NCBI GenBank assembly: GCA_029821875.1
Contig: JALGXW010000018.1
Coordinates: 1 to 64,000, forward strand
Direction: 5' to 3'
Source: Candidatus Hebobacterum abditum
GTDB lineage: Bacteria; Armatimonadota; Hebobacteria; Hebobacterales; Hebobacteraceae
DNA length: 64,000 nt
In this document: piece by piece, positions 35,055 to 44,407 of the stretch
Layout: each line of letters starts with the position of its first letter
How positions within the stretch are numbered: position 1 is the stretch's first letter
Made by a program: the position numbers and the translations under genes
Notes under the pieces: model-generated
The model's input: only the letters and a program-made list of their open reading frames with translations
What the model was told of the DNA's origin: nothing
Database searches by the model: none

Positions 35055-35769
35055 CTCGTCAATTGAATGGACCGAGTCAACCTGGAACCCGGTGACGGGT
35101 TGCACGAAGATCAGCGCGGGGTGCGATCACTGCTACGCGGAGCGTATGGCGCGCAGGCTCCACGGCATGGGGAACGTCCGCTACCGCAATGGTTTCTCCG
35201 TGACGCTGCACCGCGACAAGCTCCCGCTTCCGCTTTCCTGGCGAGAGCCACAGACGATTCTCGTCAACTCCATGAGCGATCTCTTCCATCGGGGGGTGCC
35301 GACCGAGTTCATCCACGAGGTCTTCCGGGTGATGAGCGAGGCCCCGCACCATCGCTTCCAGGTCCTCACGAAGCGTTCCCGGAGGATGGCGGAGTTGGGC
35401 GCGAAGCTGGCGTGGCCTGCAAACGTGTGGGCTGGTGTAACCGTCGAGGACGAAGCCTGCCGGTTCCGCATGGAGCATCTGAGGCGGGTGCCCGCGCAGG
35501 TGAAGTTCCTGTCACTCGAACCACTGCTCACCGCGCTGCCGGACCTGGACCTGGGCGGGATCGACTGGGTCATCGTCGGCGGGGAGTCAGGCCCCGGGGC
35601 GCGCCCGATGCGCGTCGAGTGGGTCACCGACATTCGCGATCAGTGCCTCGCCGCCGGTGTTCCCTTCTTCTTCAAGCAGTGGGGCGGAGTCGCCAAGAAG
35701 CGCGCGGGCCGGAAGCTCGACGGGCGCACATGGGATGAGATGCCCGCCCTCGCCGGCGCGGTCGGCTAG
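35044..35769 (+). CDS. Gp37/Gp68-family (DUF5131) three-Cys-motif protein
   Basis: 241 residues. Metal-cluster-type motif C-x6-C-x2-C ([13 protein letters not shown], Cys 20, 27, 30) at the start of a radical-SAM-like barrel: [82 protein letters not shown] and [15 protein letters not shown]. This matches the Gp37/Gp68 family seen in phages and chromosomes. Start ATG 35044 with GGAGG 3 nt upstream, overlapping tcmP, so translation is coupled. No other phage gene is near. Confidence 0.93.
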   Translation: MAVNSSIEWTESTWNPVTGCTKISAGCDHCYAERMARRLHGMGNVRYRNGFSVTLHRDKLPLPLSWREPQTILVNSMSDLFHRGVPTEFIHEVFRVMSEAPHHRFQVLTKRSRRMAELGAKLAWPANVWAGVTVEDEACRFRMEHLRRVPAQVKFLSLEPLLTALPDLDLGGIDWVIVGGESGPGARPMRVEWVTDIRDQCLAAGVPFFFKQWGGVAKKRAGRKLDGRTWDEMPALAGAVG

Positions 35770-35989
35770 CCCGGAGCGCACGCGATTGCCCAACGGATCC
35801 AAGATCCCATTCGGCAGGCATTCACGCCGTTCAGGATGACAGGCGGCGGGCATTCGGCTTCTCCGCACACGTGTCCAACACAACAGGAGGTGCGCGCGTG
35901 TGGCTCGAATCCACTGGTGAGCGCATGTGTGCTCACTAACGTGCCGCGAGGCTGCGCGTGCGGCCGACACACGCGAGGAGGGGGAGACG

Positions 35990-36673
35990 ATGGCGGCGAT
36001 ATCGTGCCGGCAGTGTGGGCGTGAGATGCCCGAAGGGGCGTGGGTCTGCTCGCACTGCGGCCGCGCCCAACCGGGCGAGGACGCCAGCCAGGTTGCTGCG
36101 CCCGGGCAGGTCGCCGCCAGCCCTGACTCCGTTGGGGCAGGCCAACCGCCCGCAGGCGGAGCGGAGCCCATCTCCGCGGCCGAACTCGATCGCGGCCGCA
36201 CCCACTACTACCTGCTCTACTTCGGCGCCGCGTTCCTGGGGCTGGGGCTGACCTACGGAGGAGAGCGCGCGTGGCTGTTCCTTCTCCCCTGGTTCCTCTG
36301 TCTCGCCGCGTTCTTCTGGGTCTTTCTGAAGACCGCCCACAGAGCGGGACTGTCCGGAGCTACGCTGGCAGGGATCTTCGTCCTCCTCCTGATCCCGTTG
36401 GTGGGGCTGGTGACCCTGATGTTGGTGGACTTCCGCATCGCCGACACGGTGGAGCGCGAGTCCGCGAAGGCGGCCGAGTCCAGGCTCTCGCGCCTGTCGT
36501 ACTGGTCCATCATCATGGCTTGGTTGCCACCCGTGGGACTTCCCATGGCCCTCGTCGCGCTCACCCAAATCGCACGCAGTCGTGGGAGGCTCAAGGGGCG
36601 CGGGTTGGCCATCACGGGCGTCGTCCTCAACGCGCTCGTGCTGCTGTGCTGGCTTGTCATCGCGAGCAACTGA
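35990..36673 (+). CDS. Zinc-ribbon membrane protein, four to five TM segments
   Basis: 227 residues, ATG 35990 after GGAGGGGGAG. N-terminal zinc ribbon of two C-x2-C knuckles (ISCRQCGREMPEGAWVCSHCGRAQ), a Pro/Ala/Gly-rich linker, then four hydrophobic segments ending IAITGVVLNALVLLCWLVIAS. The DUF4190/DUF-type C-terminal motif LVALTQIARSRGRLKGRGLAITG is common in such proteins. Probably an envelope protein of unknown role. The preceding gap 35770-35989 contains boilerplate repeats (35795-35850) and an inverted GAGCGCATGTGTGCTC stretch. Confidence 0.8.
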   Translation: MAAISCRQCGREMPEGAWVCSHCGRAQPGEDASQVAAPGQVAASPDSVGAGQPPAGGAEPISAAELDRGRTHYYLLYFGAAFLGLGLTYGGERAWLFLLPWFLCLAAFFWVFLKTAHRAGLSGATLAGIFVLLLIPLVGLVTLMLVDFRIADTVERESAKAAESRLSRLSYWSIIMAWLPPVGLPMALVALTQIARSRGRLKGRGLAITGVVLNALVLLCWLVIASN

Positions 36674-36805
36674 CCTCGGGGCGCGCTCCTGCTCGACGAA
36701 CGGCGGGATTCCCGTTCGGCTTCGCTCAGGACAGGCCTTCGCTTCCGACTCCGCCAAGGCTACGTAGGACAAGCCGTCGGGCAGGTCGTTCAGGATGACA
36801 GAGGC

Positions 36806-36865
36806 CAGGCAGGACACGAAGGTCCTGCCCCACGAACGGCCTGGGCAGGAGACACGCTCCTGCCC
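36806..36865 (+). repeat. GGGCAGGAG-type hairpins downstream of the zinc-ribbon gene
   Basis: A GGCAGGAC/GTCCTGCC stem (36806-36830) and an exact copy of GGGCAGGAG-ACACG-CTCCTGCCC (36843-36865) stand in tandem between convergent genes; 36700-36805 is boilerplate repeat. Confidence 0.75.
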
Positions 36866-37128
36866 TACGGCTCCCCCTCTTTGCGCCGCTCGCGGGACAG
36901 CCAGAGCTGCGCGGTGAGCAGGGCGTTGATGAGGGCCAGCCCCACCATCCCCAGCACGCCCGCGATGACGCAGGCCACCCCCCACCGCCACAGCGCGAGG
37001 CTCTGGGCCAATGTCCGGGTCCACTGCTCCGCGGAGAGGGTCAAGGCGGCCCTCACGTCGAGCACGATGAGGACCGCGCCGAAGGCCATCAGCGCGAAGC
37101 AGCAGGCGACGGCCAGGTTCCGTATCAT
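36865..37128 (-). CDS. Small membrane protein, two TM segments
   Basis: 87 residues. IRNLAVACCFALMAFGAVLIVLDV and GVACVIAGVLGMVGLALINALL are the two TM helices, with a Trp-rich loop (AEQWTRTLAQSLALWRWG) and a charged tail (SRERRKEGEP). The ribosome site is weak, so the start and reality of the gene are moderately certain. The stop overlaps the hairpin at 36843-36865. Confidence 0.55.
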   Translation of the reverse strand: MIRNLAVACCFALMAFGAVLIVLDVRAALTLSAEQWTRTLAQSLALWRWGVACVIAGVLGMVGLALINALLTAQLWLSRERRKEGEP

Positions 37129-37240
37129 CGCCGCTCGCTCAGTTCGGCCGCTGCGCCCGAGTTCAGGGGCTGCAGCTCAACTCAGGGGCCGCGCCTCGGT
37201 TCAGGAGACATCGCCACGTGGCGCCGGCGGCCGCCGTGGT

Positions 37241-37462
37241 TCAGGCTTCGTCCTCGCCCGCCTCTCCTACCCGCACGTACAGCATGACCATCCCACAGTC
37301 GTGACACACATCGGAATAGGCCGGCATGCTCGCACCGGGGCCCGCTTCCGACGTCGGGGACACCGAGACGCTCACACCCTCCACCTGCTCTCCCCGAACG
37401 ATAGTGTCGCCCCCACAACTCGGGCACACTCGGGGCCTTCTGCGGTTGCCCTGCCCTGCCAT
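37241..37462 (-). CDS. Zinc-ribbon protein
   Basis: 73 residues, ATG 37462 with GAGGG 8 nt upstream. Two C-x2-C pairs (VCPSCGGDT near residues 13-16 and SDVCHDCGMVML near 53-56) bracket a Gly/Ser-rich hinge. This is a rubredoxin- or zinc-ribbon-like fold with no catalytic motif. It may bind nucleic acid or a partner; function unknown. Confidence 0.75.
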   Translation of the reverse strand: MAGQGNRRRPRVCPSCGGDTIVRGEQVEGVSVSVSPTSEAGPGASMPAYSDVCHDCGMVMLYVRVGEAGEDEA

Positions 37463-37699
37463 AGCGCACACCCTCCCTCGCCTTTGATGCACGTGCATGA
37501 GCCGGACCCCCCCAGCTGACCCTTCCCCGCCGACCCGGCGATACCTCCTGCTCTGGATCTGCTTTCTCAGCGGGCACCCTGAGCCCGGGCCCCCACTCCT
37601 GACGCGGCCGGGCCGCGGGGCGGAAGCCAGCACCCGCGGCCCAGGCAAAGAAGTACCTGTGAAACTGCCTCGTCCTACTAAGACCCTACTCAGGTCCCA

Positions 37700-38041
37700 C
37701 TAAGGCCCCGGCTCGACCAGAGGGCCTCCCTTCACCGGCTCGCCCGTCTCCTCCGCTTCCTGCCGTCTCTTCTCGGCCTCTCGCCGGGCCTCGGCGCCTC
37801 GCTCCCGCGCCCTCGCCGGCAGCTGCTGGGCTTCCTGCTCGGCGCGGCCGCCGAGCTCCGACTCACCGATGAACTCGTCGGGCGCTTCCTCGCCGGTCAG
37901 CACCTCCCCGCCGACCGTGCCCGTCACCCGTCCGCCTGCTCCGATGCCCTTCGTCACCTGGTAGTTGACGATCAGAACGACCAGGATCACGACCACCAGG
38001 ATGATCACGATCCCCAGCAATGTGGGCACAGACTTGTTCAC
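37700..38041 (-). CDS. Single-TM protein with Glu/Arg-rich C-terminus
   Basis: 113 residues from GTG 38041, with AAAGGAGGAG 5 nt upstream. N-terminal TM helix (VPTLLGIVIILVVVILVVLIV), a short linker (GEVLTGEEAPDEFIGE) and an extended charged helix (AEARREAEKRRQEAEETGEP), probably coiled coil. Function unknown. Confidence 0.7.
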   Translation of the reverse strand: MNKSVPTLLGIVIILVVVILVVLIVNYQVTKGIGAGGRVTGTVGGEVLTGEEAPDEFIGESELGGRAEQEAQQLPARARERGAEARREAEKRRQEAEETGEPVKGGPLVEPGP

Positions 38042-38243
38042 GCCACTCCTCCTTTTGCCCGACCGTGCCAGCCCGGTCGTGGTAGCGCCCATTGGAGCAC
38101 TCAGGGCGCTCGTGACCCCGTTTCGACGGGGCGATGGCGGAACACCTCTCCTGCCATGCCGTTCCTTGTTTTGCCAGCGGGACAAGCCTGCAGAGCCACC
38201 TGACGGGCTCTCAGACACGACCTCAGGCGCCAGGGTGAAGGAC

Positions 38244-39716
38244 CTAGTCGCCGGAGGCACATCGGAGCACGATGTCGTAGGGCCCCTCCAAGTAGACCAT
38301 CGTCTGGGGATCGTACTCCACCCCGTTGTCGTCCTTCAGATTGGGGCCGAGGCCCCACACGACGAAGCCGTCGCCCTCCCGGCGATACCGGAGCGGCTGG
38401 CGGCTGAACGGGTCGAGAGGCGTATCCCACCCGGCCGCCTCCAGCTCGGCGAGCGAATCCGGGTACTGGCCGCGCTCGACGCGGTAGGCGACCGCCGCGA
38501 GGGCCACCTGCATGAGCCGCAGCTCGGACGCCCTCTCATCTCTCTGGAGCAGGAACTGAGTGTGCACAGAACGTACGTCGCTCGGGGCGCGTGCACGTCC
38601 GGGATCGAGGTCGGCAAAGACGGACGCTGGGATGGAAACGTCTTGCGAGCGAGTCAGGACTGAATGTCTCGAAGGCATCTCGTACGGCACGCGACGGGCC
38701 TCGGCCATCTGCTGGCGGCACTCGGGCCAGGGCATGCTCGCCGCAAGGATGGTCTTCTCCATGCGTCTCAATGTGGCGAGCTTGTCCCTGTAGAGCAGGT
38801 GTTTGCCAACCGAGCCGTAGGACCTGATGGCGAGTTCATCGGCCAGAGTCTCGTCGGGCATCAGACGCCGGAAGGAGAGCACGCCCCGCGAAGCTACGTC
38901 TGCGGGGATCTCTTCGAAGATCGGCATGTCGTACAGCGCCAGCTCTCCTTTCAGTCCTCGAACCGATGCCGGCACATGATCGATTTGGTCGAGTTGGTCG
39001 TACAGCTTCCGGCATGCAGGCACCGACGGCTCAGCCTCGTCCAGCACCTCGCCGAGTTGAGACAGACCGATCCTCTGGAGCGCAGACCCCGTCGCCGCAG
39101 AGAGGACGGCGGGCTCGAGCTTGAGGTGCTCTCCGATGCGGAGGATTCTCCCCGCGTCCTGCAGCACACCATCCCAATTCCCGTCCGCGGCGCGAACCTC
39201 CATCCTGCGCCTCAGCCAGCGGGTCACCTCGCGCAGTTGAGGACCATGGTACCGGCCCCGGGCGAACGGGTCGCTCCAGTCAACCGGGAAGGCGCAGTGT
39301 GGGAGTCGGGAGGCCCTTTCAATGAGATCGAAGTAGCCAGGGTTCCTGGAGATGAGCTCGCGCAGTGTCGCCAGCCGCGCCGCACGATCGCTCTCCAGAT
39401 CGTACACAATCGTCCGTTCGTCGGCCGTCATCTGCACGGCCCCGAAGGCCTGCTGGTAGAGGTCGGCCGCGTTCAGCTCACCCTCGGGGACTTCGGGGAT
39501 GAGGTCCTCGGGTGAAAGGAGGATGCCCGCCTCGGTGAGCCGCGCCATCTCCGCCTCCAGCTCGCGCTCTGCCTCCGGCGCAAGGGACAGGTAGTGGAGC
39601 AGGAGGGGCACCAGGACGATGACCACCAGGAGGAGACAGCCGACTCGGTTCATCCGCCGGAGCTTCGCCCGCCGGCCCTCAGCGTCCGGGTCCTTCTCCT
39701 TGTGCGAGTCCCCCAT
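38244..39716 (-). CDS. Single-TM exported protein, paralogue of 31591-33003
   Basis: 490 residues. N-terminal basic segment (KLRRMNRVG), TM (CLLLVVIVLVPLLLHYLSL), then the same scaffold as its paralogue: ELNAADLYQQAFGAV, LPHCAFPVDWSDPFARG, and the C-terminal YPDSLAELEAAGWDTPLDPFSRQP, GDGFVVWGLGPNLKDDNG. The paralogue lies in a sigma-factor operon; this copy is alone. No function known, but the pseudopilin-like tail suggests an exported scaffold. The ATG at 39716 has no strong ribosome site. Confidence 0.8.
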   Translation of the reverse strand: MGDSHKEKDPDAEGRRAKLRRMNRVGCLLLVVIVLVPLLLHYLSLAPEAERELEAEMARLTEAGILLSPEDLIPEVPEGELNAADLYQQAFGAVQMTADERTIVYDLESDRAARLATLRELISRNPGYFDLIERASRLPHCAFPVDWSDPFARGRYHGPQLREVTRWLRRRMEVRAADGNWDGVLQDAGRILRIGEHLKLEPAVLSAATGSALQRIGLSQLGEVLDEAEPSVPACRKLYDQLDQIDHVPASVRGLKGELALYDMPIFEEIPADVASRGVLSFRRLMPDETLADELAIRSYGSVGKHLLYRDKLATLRRMEKTILAASMPWPECRQQMAEARRVPYEMPSRHSVLTRSQDVSIPASVFADLDPGRARAPSDVRSVHTQFLLQRDERASELRLMQVALAAVAYRVERGQYPDSLAELEAAGWDTPLDPFSRQPLRYRREGDGFVVWGLGPNLKDDNGVEYDPQTMVYLEGPYDIVLRCASGD

Positions 39717-39810
39717 CGCGCACTGCCTCGGAGAGCGGCCGAGTGTGGATGGCCTGCGGCACCGTGGCGCCGCCCAAGCCGCGCCCAGTATACATGAACT
39801 CCTGCGCTAG

Positions 39811-39850
39811 ATGTCAGATCTCCCCTCTGGTGACGAGCGCGATGAAGGCC
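39811..39850 (-). pseudogene. Duplicated 3'-end remnant of the DUF6785/6784 gene
   Basis: The 3' codons AFIALVTRGEI plus the post-stop bases of the gene at 41219 recur here with only a few mismatches (GCCTTCATCGC..CTCGT..ACC; ACATCT after the stop). Only about 40 bp are duplicated. They flank the DUF4832 gene (39861-41138) as direct repeats, as if the gene had been inserted or a second copy lost. Confidence 0.75.
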
Positions 39851-39860
39851 AGCTGATTCC

Positions 39861-41138
39861 TCATCGAGTGCTCCCTTGTGTGCCCAAGTTGGCCTCGAAT
39901 TCGATCTGCTGGCCCGGCACGAGGCGGTCGCACTCGATGGTGAGCCTCGGGTCGACGCCGCCAGACGCAACCGTGAATCCGCGCTCTTCGCCCGGGAGCA
40001 ACCCCTTCAGCGAGTCCTCTGCGCGCACGCCGTTGACGGCCACGAAGGCGTCGTAGTAGATCGGCGCCACGCCGGTGTTCCTCACCGTGACGCGAGCGGC
40101 CGTCGAGCTGACCTCGAAGGCGGTGATCGCGAACCGGTAGCCGCAGGCCAGGCTGTGCTCGCGGATGCGGTCCATGGTGGTTCGGGGGGGCCACCCCTCG
40201 CAGATCATGAAGGTGATGTGGAAGTTGGCGGCTTCTCTCGCCCAAGCTTCGGCCACCTGCTCCGACCGCTCTCGATTCCTGATGACGATCTCGCCGCCGC
40301 AGGGAGAGTGCTGCCATCGGTCGCGCCCGAAGAACTCCCAACCTTCCAGGTTATAGCCCGGTTCCCATGCCTGGTGGAAAGTGTCGTCGAAGAGGCCGAA
40401 CTCGAGGTCGAGCAGCTCGCGCTCGTCCGCGAAGGGCGCGCGGTGGGCCTCGTGCGCGTCCTGCGATATCATCCAGGGCGTCTCCTGGAAGACTTCGGCC
40501 AGATGCCGGAAGAACTGCGCCTGGCCCTCCTTGCTCGGGAACGTCTTGCCCAGCACTTCGGGTCCGGAGTAGATGTGATACTCGGCCCACAGGCCGAAGC
40601 CGACCTCCAGGAAGGCGAGCCGCGGGTCGCGGTCATACTTCGCGGCCAACCGCTCGTAGAACTCGAGGAAGAAGCGCCGATATTCGGGATGTGACCAATC
40701 CGGGAAACTAGTGTCGCGACCCTGGCTCTTCGCCCGCGTCTCCTGGTAGTCGGGCAGAGCCTTGATGTACTCCGGCACCGTGGTCTGGTGCCCGGGCCAG
40801 GTTTCGTAGAAGCGCAAGACGGCCTGGTGCTTGCGGGAGGCGGCTGAGTTGAGCTTGCGCTCGACGGCCGACCAGTCGTATCGGCCTCGTGCTTTCACGA
40901 CCTCGTCGTAGCGCAGATAGGAGTATTCGAGTGAGATGGCTTCCGTACGGCTGTTCTCTGAGTCCTCCCACATCACGATCCCGGTCATGGGTTGGACGCG
41001 GGTGATGTGGCTCTGGATAGGAACGGCGCGGAAGGAGTCGCCCCCATCCGACGACGTGCCGGAGACGCACCCAGCCGCGCCAAACAGCCCCGTCAGGCCG
41101 CTCGCGAGCGTCATCAGGATCAGCGGACGTTCGACCAT
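39861..41138 (-). CDS. DUF4832-domain lipoprotein (probable glycoside-hydrolase-like)
   Basis: 425 residues, ATG 41138 with AAAGGT upstream. N-terminal lipobox FGAAGC. The barrel part shows ARGRYDWSAVERKL, YETWPGH and LAFLEVGFGLWAEYHIYSG (possible catalytic Glu), with a C-terminal beta-sandwich from about 340 (FAITAFEVSSTAARVTVRNTGVAPIY, KGLLPGEERGF) that is the DUF4832 signature. Surface-attached enzyme of carbohydrate type; the reaction is unknown. It lies 80 nt downstream of the DUF6785 gene on the same strand and is bracketed by the repeated 3' end (39811-39850). Confidence 0.85.
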   Translation of the reverse strand: MVERPLILMTLASGLTGLFGAAGCVSGTSSDGGDSFRAVPIQSHITRVQPMTGIVMWEDSENSRTEAISLEYSYLRYDEVVKARGRYDWSAVERKLNSAASRKHQAVLRFYETWPGHQTTVPEYIKALPDYQETRAKSQGRDTSFPDWSHPEYRRFFLEFYERLAAKYDRDPRLAFLEVGFGLWAEYHIYSGPEVLGKTFPSKEGQAQFFRHLAEVFQETPWMISQDAHEAHRAPFADERELLDLEFGLFDDTFHQAWEPGYNLEGWEFFGRDRWQHSPCGGEIVIRNRERSEQVAEAWAREAANFHITFMICEGWPPRTTMDRIREHSLACGYRFAITAFEVSSTAARVTVRNTGVAPIYYDAFVAVNGVRAEDSLKGLLPGEERGFTVASGGVDPRLTIECDRLVPGQQIEFEANLGTQGSTR

Positions 41139-41218
41139 CGCAAGACGTACCTTTTGCCGGAATGCCGCGCCGTCCTGCCCAGCACCGCCGGAGGCCACCG
41201 GGGCTTCTGCCCCAGATG

Positions 41219-43174
41219 TTAGATCTCCCCTCTGGTCACGAGGGCGATGAAGGCCCACAGCGCGCGGTTGAGCAGCTCGCCCACGATGAAGCCGATGGCG
41301 AGAGGCACGGTGGCCCGGTAGAGGCGCAGGCCGCCGTAGCGGAGCACGACCGTCTTCGCCGCCCAGCCGATGAGGAAGGCCGACCAGTACCAGTACATCC
41401 CCCAGCAGGTGGCGGCCATGTATCCGATGGGATGGAAGGGCCACCACCACAGCCGCAGCCGCATCATCCCGAGGAAGACGGCGAAGACGGCCCCGACTCC
41501 CATGGCGGTCATCCCCCGCGGGTCGGGGGGCCAAGGGGTCACGAGGCGGAACGATATCCGGCCCCCGTCCCGTATCGCGTCCCGGGCGAGGGCGCCGGAG
41601 GCATAGGCTTCGAGGCCGAACCACCCGTAGTGGTAGATGCCGGTCAAGAGGACGAAGATGCCGACCACGAGCGCGACGACGAAGCCGAGCAGCAGCACCC
41701 AACTCAGGCGCCGCTTGTTCATCTGCGCCGAGTCGGCGATCTTGAATGTCTCCAGGGCGTTGCCCGCGCACACATCGAAGGAGCTGCCGCCGCCCGGCGT
41801 GTAGGCCCAGCGGGCCGAGATCGTCGTGACCCACTCCTTCACGCGATAGGCGGCCGTGCCGAAGGGGATCCTGGGGATGAACTGGAGCTGCAGCGGGAAG
41901 ATGAGGAAGCCGAGCCCCGTCTCCGCCCGCAGCCGCGCCCACACGACATGGTAGCCGACGATCCCGCCGATGAGCGCGAGGCCGAACCACAGGCGGCAGC
42001 CGGCGGCCCAGCAGAAGTAGACCAGGCCGAGGAAGGAGAGCAGCAGGCCCGCGGTGGCGAAGCGGTAGGACAGCGGCTCCTCCGCGTCATCGGCTCGGGG
42101 CCGCCCGGGAAGCAGGCTGCGGAACGCCTGGCCGAGGTGGCGGCGGGCGATCCACAGCGACCATAGCCCAAGGGCGAAGATGGCGCCGCCTCCCTGCCAC
42201 TTCGGCGCGGGAAAGGTCGTCCACCAGTTGTCGGCGACCGGCCCGGGATCCCCACCGAGCGCGATGCCGGCCACGGTGATGCCGACCAGCGCCCAGTAGA
42301 AGAACCAGGCCGAGAAGGACAGGTCCTTGGGGATGAGGTAGGCGACCGCGATCATCCACGGGAAGAGCCACAGCACGAGCTGCCCCATGCCCGCGATGGG
42401 CCCGACCTTCGATTCTTGGATGAGGATGATGGGACCGAGGTTGATCGGCGGGACCGCCGGGATATGTTCGGACACCTGGCCGATGGTGGTCAGGCCGAAG
42501 GAGATGAGCAGGCCGCCCCAGAACAGCCACGCCCTCGGCAGCACGGGCCGGCTCGGCGCGCCCTCACCGCCGGCCTCGCGCACGAGCTCCAGCGGCACCT
42601 GCGCGAAGGGGAAGCTGAGGCGCTCGTGTGTTATCCACTGGCGCTGCAGCAGCACGATGGTGCAGAAGGCGCACACGAACACCGCCACCGTGAACGCAGA
42701 CCAGGCGCCGAGCGGCACCCACCAGTGCGACCACGGCACCGCCGACTCGCCCAGGAAGAACGACTCGACCACGGCCGGATCGGTGGGCGCGAACCACAGG
42801 GGAACCTGAGGGACGAATGTGTTCTGCCAGTCGCGGTACACGCTGGCGAAGTAGTGGTAGTGGATCGACTTGACGAGCATGAACCCGAGGATGGATTTGC
42901 TCACCAGCGGCCCGCCGACCAGCAGCACCGAGTAGATGGTGAACAGCTCCCGCCGCGTCAGCCCGAGGCGGCGGAAAATCGGCAGCCCCGCGAGGGCCGT
43001 GAAGAGAAACAGCAAGACGACGGGGGCCATGGCCGGGATGCCGGTGAAGGTCGCGGACTTGTTCCAGAGGATGTCGAGCAGGAAGGCCACCGGCGACAGG
43101 CCGACCAGCAACAGCAGAGCGATGAGGATCGCTCGCCTGGTGACGCCCCCCGCCCTGTCCGTGCCCTGTGCCAT
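41219..43174 (-). CDS. DUF6785/DUF6784 multi-TM membrane protein
   Basis: 651 residues with about 14 TM segments. N-terminal basic leader then PVAFLLDILW, AMAPVVLLFLFTALAGLP, SVLLVGGPLVSKSILGFML; the DUF6784-type C-terminus is HPIGYMAATCWGMYWYWSAFLIGWAAKTVVLRYGGLRLY. A relative is at 49176-51191. The fold is reminiscent of OPT-type oligopeptide transporters, but I know of no demonstrated function. The neighbours are carbohydrate enzymes, so a sugar- or oligomer-related transport role is an inference. Start ATG 43174. Its 3' end is duplicated at 39811-39850. Confidence 0.85.
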   Translation of the reverse strand: MAQGTDRAGGVTRRAILIALLLLVGLSPVAFLLDILWNKSATFTGIPAMAPVVLLFLFTALAGLPIFRRLGLTRRELFTIYSVLLVGGPLVSKSILGFMLVKSIHYHYFASVYRDWQNTFVPQVPLWFAPTDPAVVESFFLGESAVPWSHWWVPLGAWSAFTVAVFVCAFCTIVLLQRQWITHERLSFPFAQVPLELVREAGGEGAPSRPVLPRAWLFWGGLLISFGLTTIGQVSEHIPAVPPINLGPIILIQESKVGPIAGMGQLVLWLFPWMIAVAYLIPKDLSFSAWFFYWALVGITVAGIALGGDPGPVADNWWTTFPAPKWQGGGAIFALGLWSLWIARRHLGQAFRSLLPGRPRADDAEEPLSYRFATAGLLLSFLGLVYFCWAAGCRLWFGLALIGGIVGYHVVWARLRAETGLGFLIFPLQLQFIPRIPFGTAAYRVKEWVTTISARWAYTPGGGSSFDVCAGNALETFKIADSAQMNKRRLSWVLLLGFVVALVVGIFVLLTGIYHYGWFGLEAYASGALARDAIRDGGRISFRLVTPWPPDPRGMTAMGVGAVFAVFLGMMRLRLWWWPFHPIGYMAATCWGMYWYWSAFLIGWAAKTVVLRYGGLRLYRATVPLAIGFIVGELLNRALWAFIALVTRGEI

Positions 43175-43250
43175 GGGAACGGTCTGTGGTTTGTCTGCCG
43201 GGGAATGAGGTTCCTGCTTGCGGCGCGCCGGGGTGGCGGCCCGCTGCAGG

Positions 43251-44288
43251 CTAGCTGAGCGCGGCTCGCCTCTCGTAGAGCTGCTCGCGACCGTACGGCC
43301 CGCTGTTGTAGAACAACACGAGGTGTTGGTCTTCTACTGCCAGGAGATGGTGCCGCCAGAGGTTCACGCCCTCCCCCGCCGCGATAGCTGGCTCAGGGAT
43401 GTCATCGATCCACTCTATCGGGTCGGGGCACCAGGTCCATCCTCCGATAGGGAACTCCTCGTCGCAGAAGGCGAAGCCACCGAGGCTCGGCGGGGGCTCC
43501 TCCCGATGAACGGATGTGTCTGCGGCGAAGGGCGCGGTCGGCGATGCGTTCACCAGGCCGACCCATCGGTGCTGCCGGCCCGGCAGGAGTTGCAGCCCGC
43601 CTACCCAGCCCGCTGCCCAATGGCCGGGCTGCTCGCAGGGAGGGAGCACCACGCCGAGCTTGCGGGCCTGCGCCTCTCCGACGCGCTGAATGGCCGCGCC
43701 CTGCGCCGACCCCAGCGGGCTCACCTGGCGCGGCTGAGGGACCTCCGGATACCCCATGTAGAAGTAGAGAATCTCGTTGCGCTCCGGGAAGAAGAACCCC
43801 GATACCGCGTCCGCGTGCTTGGCGTCGAACTCGTCGTGAGCGCCGAGCCCGATCAGGGGAGCCTCCACCAGTGTCCACGGCCCGCACAGCCGCTCTGCCC
43901 AGGCCTGCTGGACGAGCTTGTGACCCTCCAGGTGACTCACGGTGACGAGGCTGTACTGCCCCCCGATCCTCGCCGGCATGTTCGGACGGTGCGCTTCCAT
44001 GACGATGTAGGGCTTGTGCGTGTGCCCACCCACCAGCGCCTTGGGATTGGTGAACGGCAGAGGGCCTTCCAGCTCCCATGGACCCTTCGCCAGCGGGTCG
44101 CGGCAGACGGCCTGTGCGTGTCCGGGGGGGGCATAGAACAGGACCATCCGCCATCCGTTTACCTCCTCATCCCAGACGATGCAGGGGTCTCCTGCCACGC
44201 TCTCTCCACTGTCGGTCTGGCGTCTGCCTATGGCCAGGCCGCAGCGTTCCCATTCGGTCGGGATCGAGATCTGGATGTCTTCAGTCAC
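43251..44288 (-). CDS. Beta-propeller glycosidase-like protein (GH43/GH130 style)
   Basis: 345 residues. Repeated blades with Asp/Glu near their ends: SVAGDPCIVWDEEVNGW, KPYIVMEAHRPNM, DEFDAKHADAVSGF and WCPDPIEWIDDIPEP. This is the pattern of five-bladed propeller hydrolases or phosphorylases (GH32/43/68/130). No signal peptide, so cytoplasmic. Substrate unknown. Its promoter is the TTGACA-N17-TAGTAT pair at 44408-44436. It is upstream of the DUF6785 gene and may share regulation with it. Confidence 0.78.
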   Translation of the reverse strand: MTEDIQISIPTEWERCGLAIGRRQTDSGESVAGDPCIVWDEEVNGWRMVLFYAPPGHAQAVCRDPLAKGPWELEGPLPFTNPKALVGGHTHKPYIVMEAHRPNMPARIGGQYSLVTVSHLEGHKLVQQAWAERLCGPWTLVEAPLIGLGAHDEFDAKHADAVSGFFFPERNEILYFYMGYPEVPQPRQVSPLGSAQGAAIQRVGEAQARKLGVVLPPCEQPGHWAAGWVGGLQLLPGRQHRWVGLVNASPTAPFAADTSVHREEPPPSLGGFAFCDEEFPIGGWTWCPDPIEWIDDIPEPAIAAGEGVNLWRHHLLAVEDQHLVLFYNSGPYGREQLYERRAALS

Positions 44289-44407
44289 GGGCTATCCTGT
44301 CTGGCACCAGTCTTGCACGTCGGGTCCGACAGTGACGCCTGTCGGCTGTTCTCCGCGCAGAGGCCGGTGATTGTGTCCCCGCCCGTAGTGGGCGGGCGTT
44401 CGCGCCG

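Noticed and set aside
34191-35769. Prophage origin of the TcmP/Gp37-68 pair
   Set aside because: No integrase, structural or lysis gene and no attachment repeats around; only the family name points to phage.
35770-35989. A small gene before the zinc-ribbon protein
   Set aside because: Frames run through boilerplate repeats and have no ribosome site until ATG 35990.
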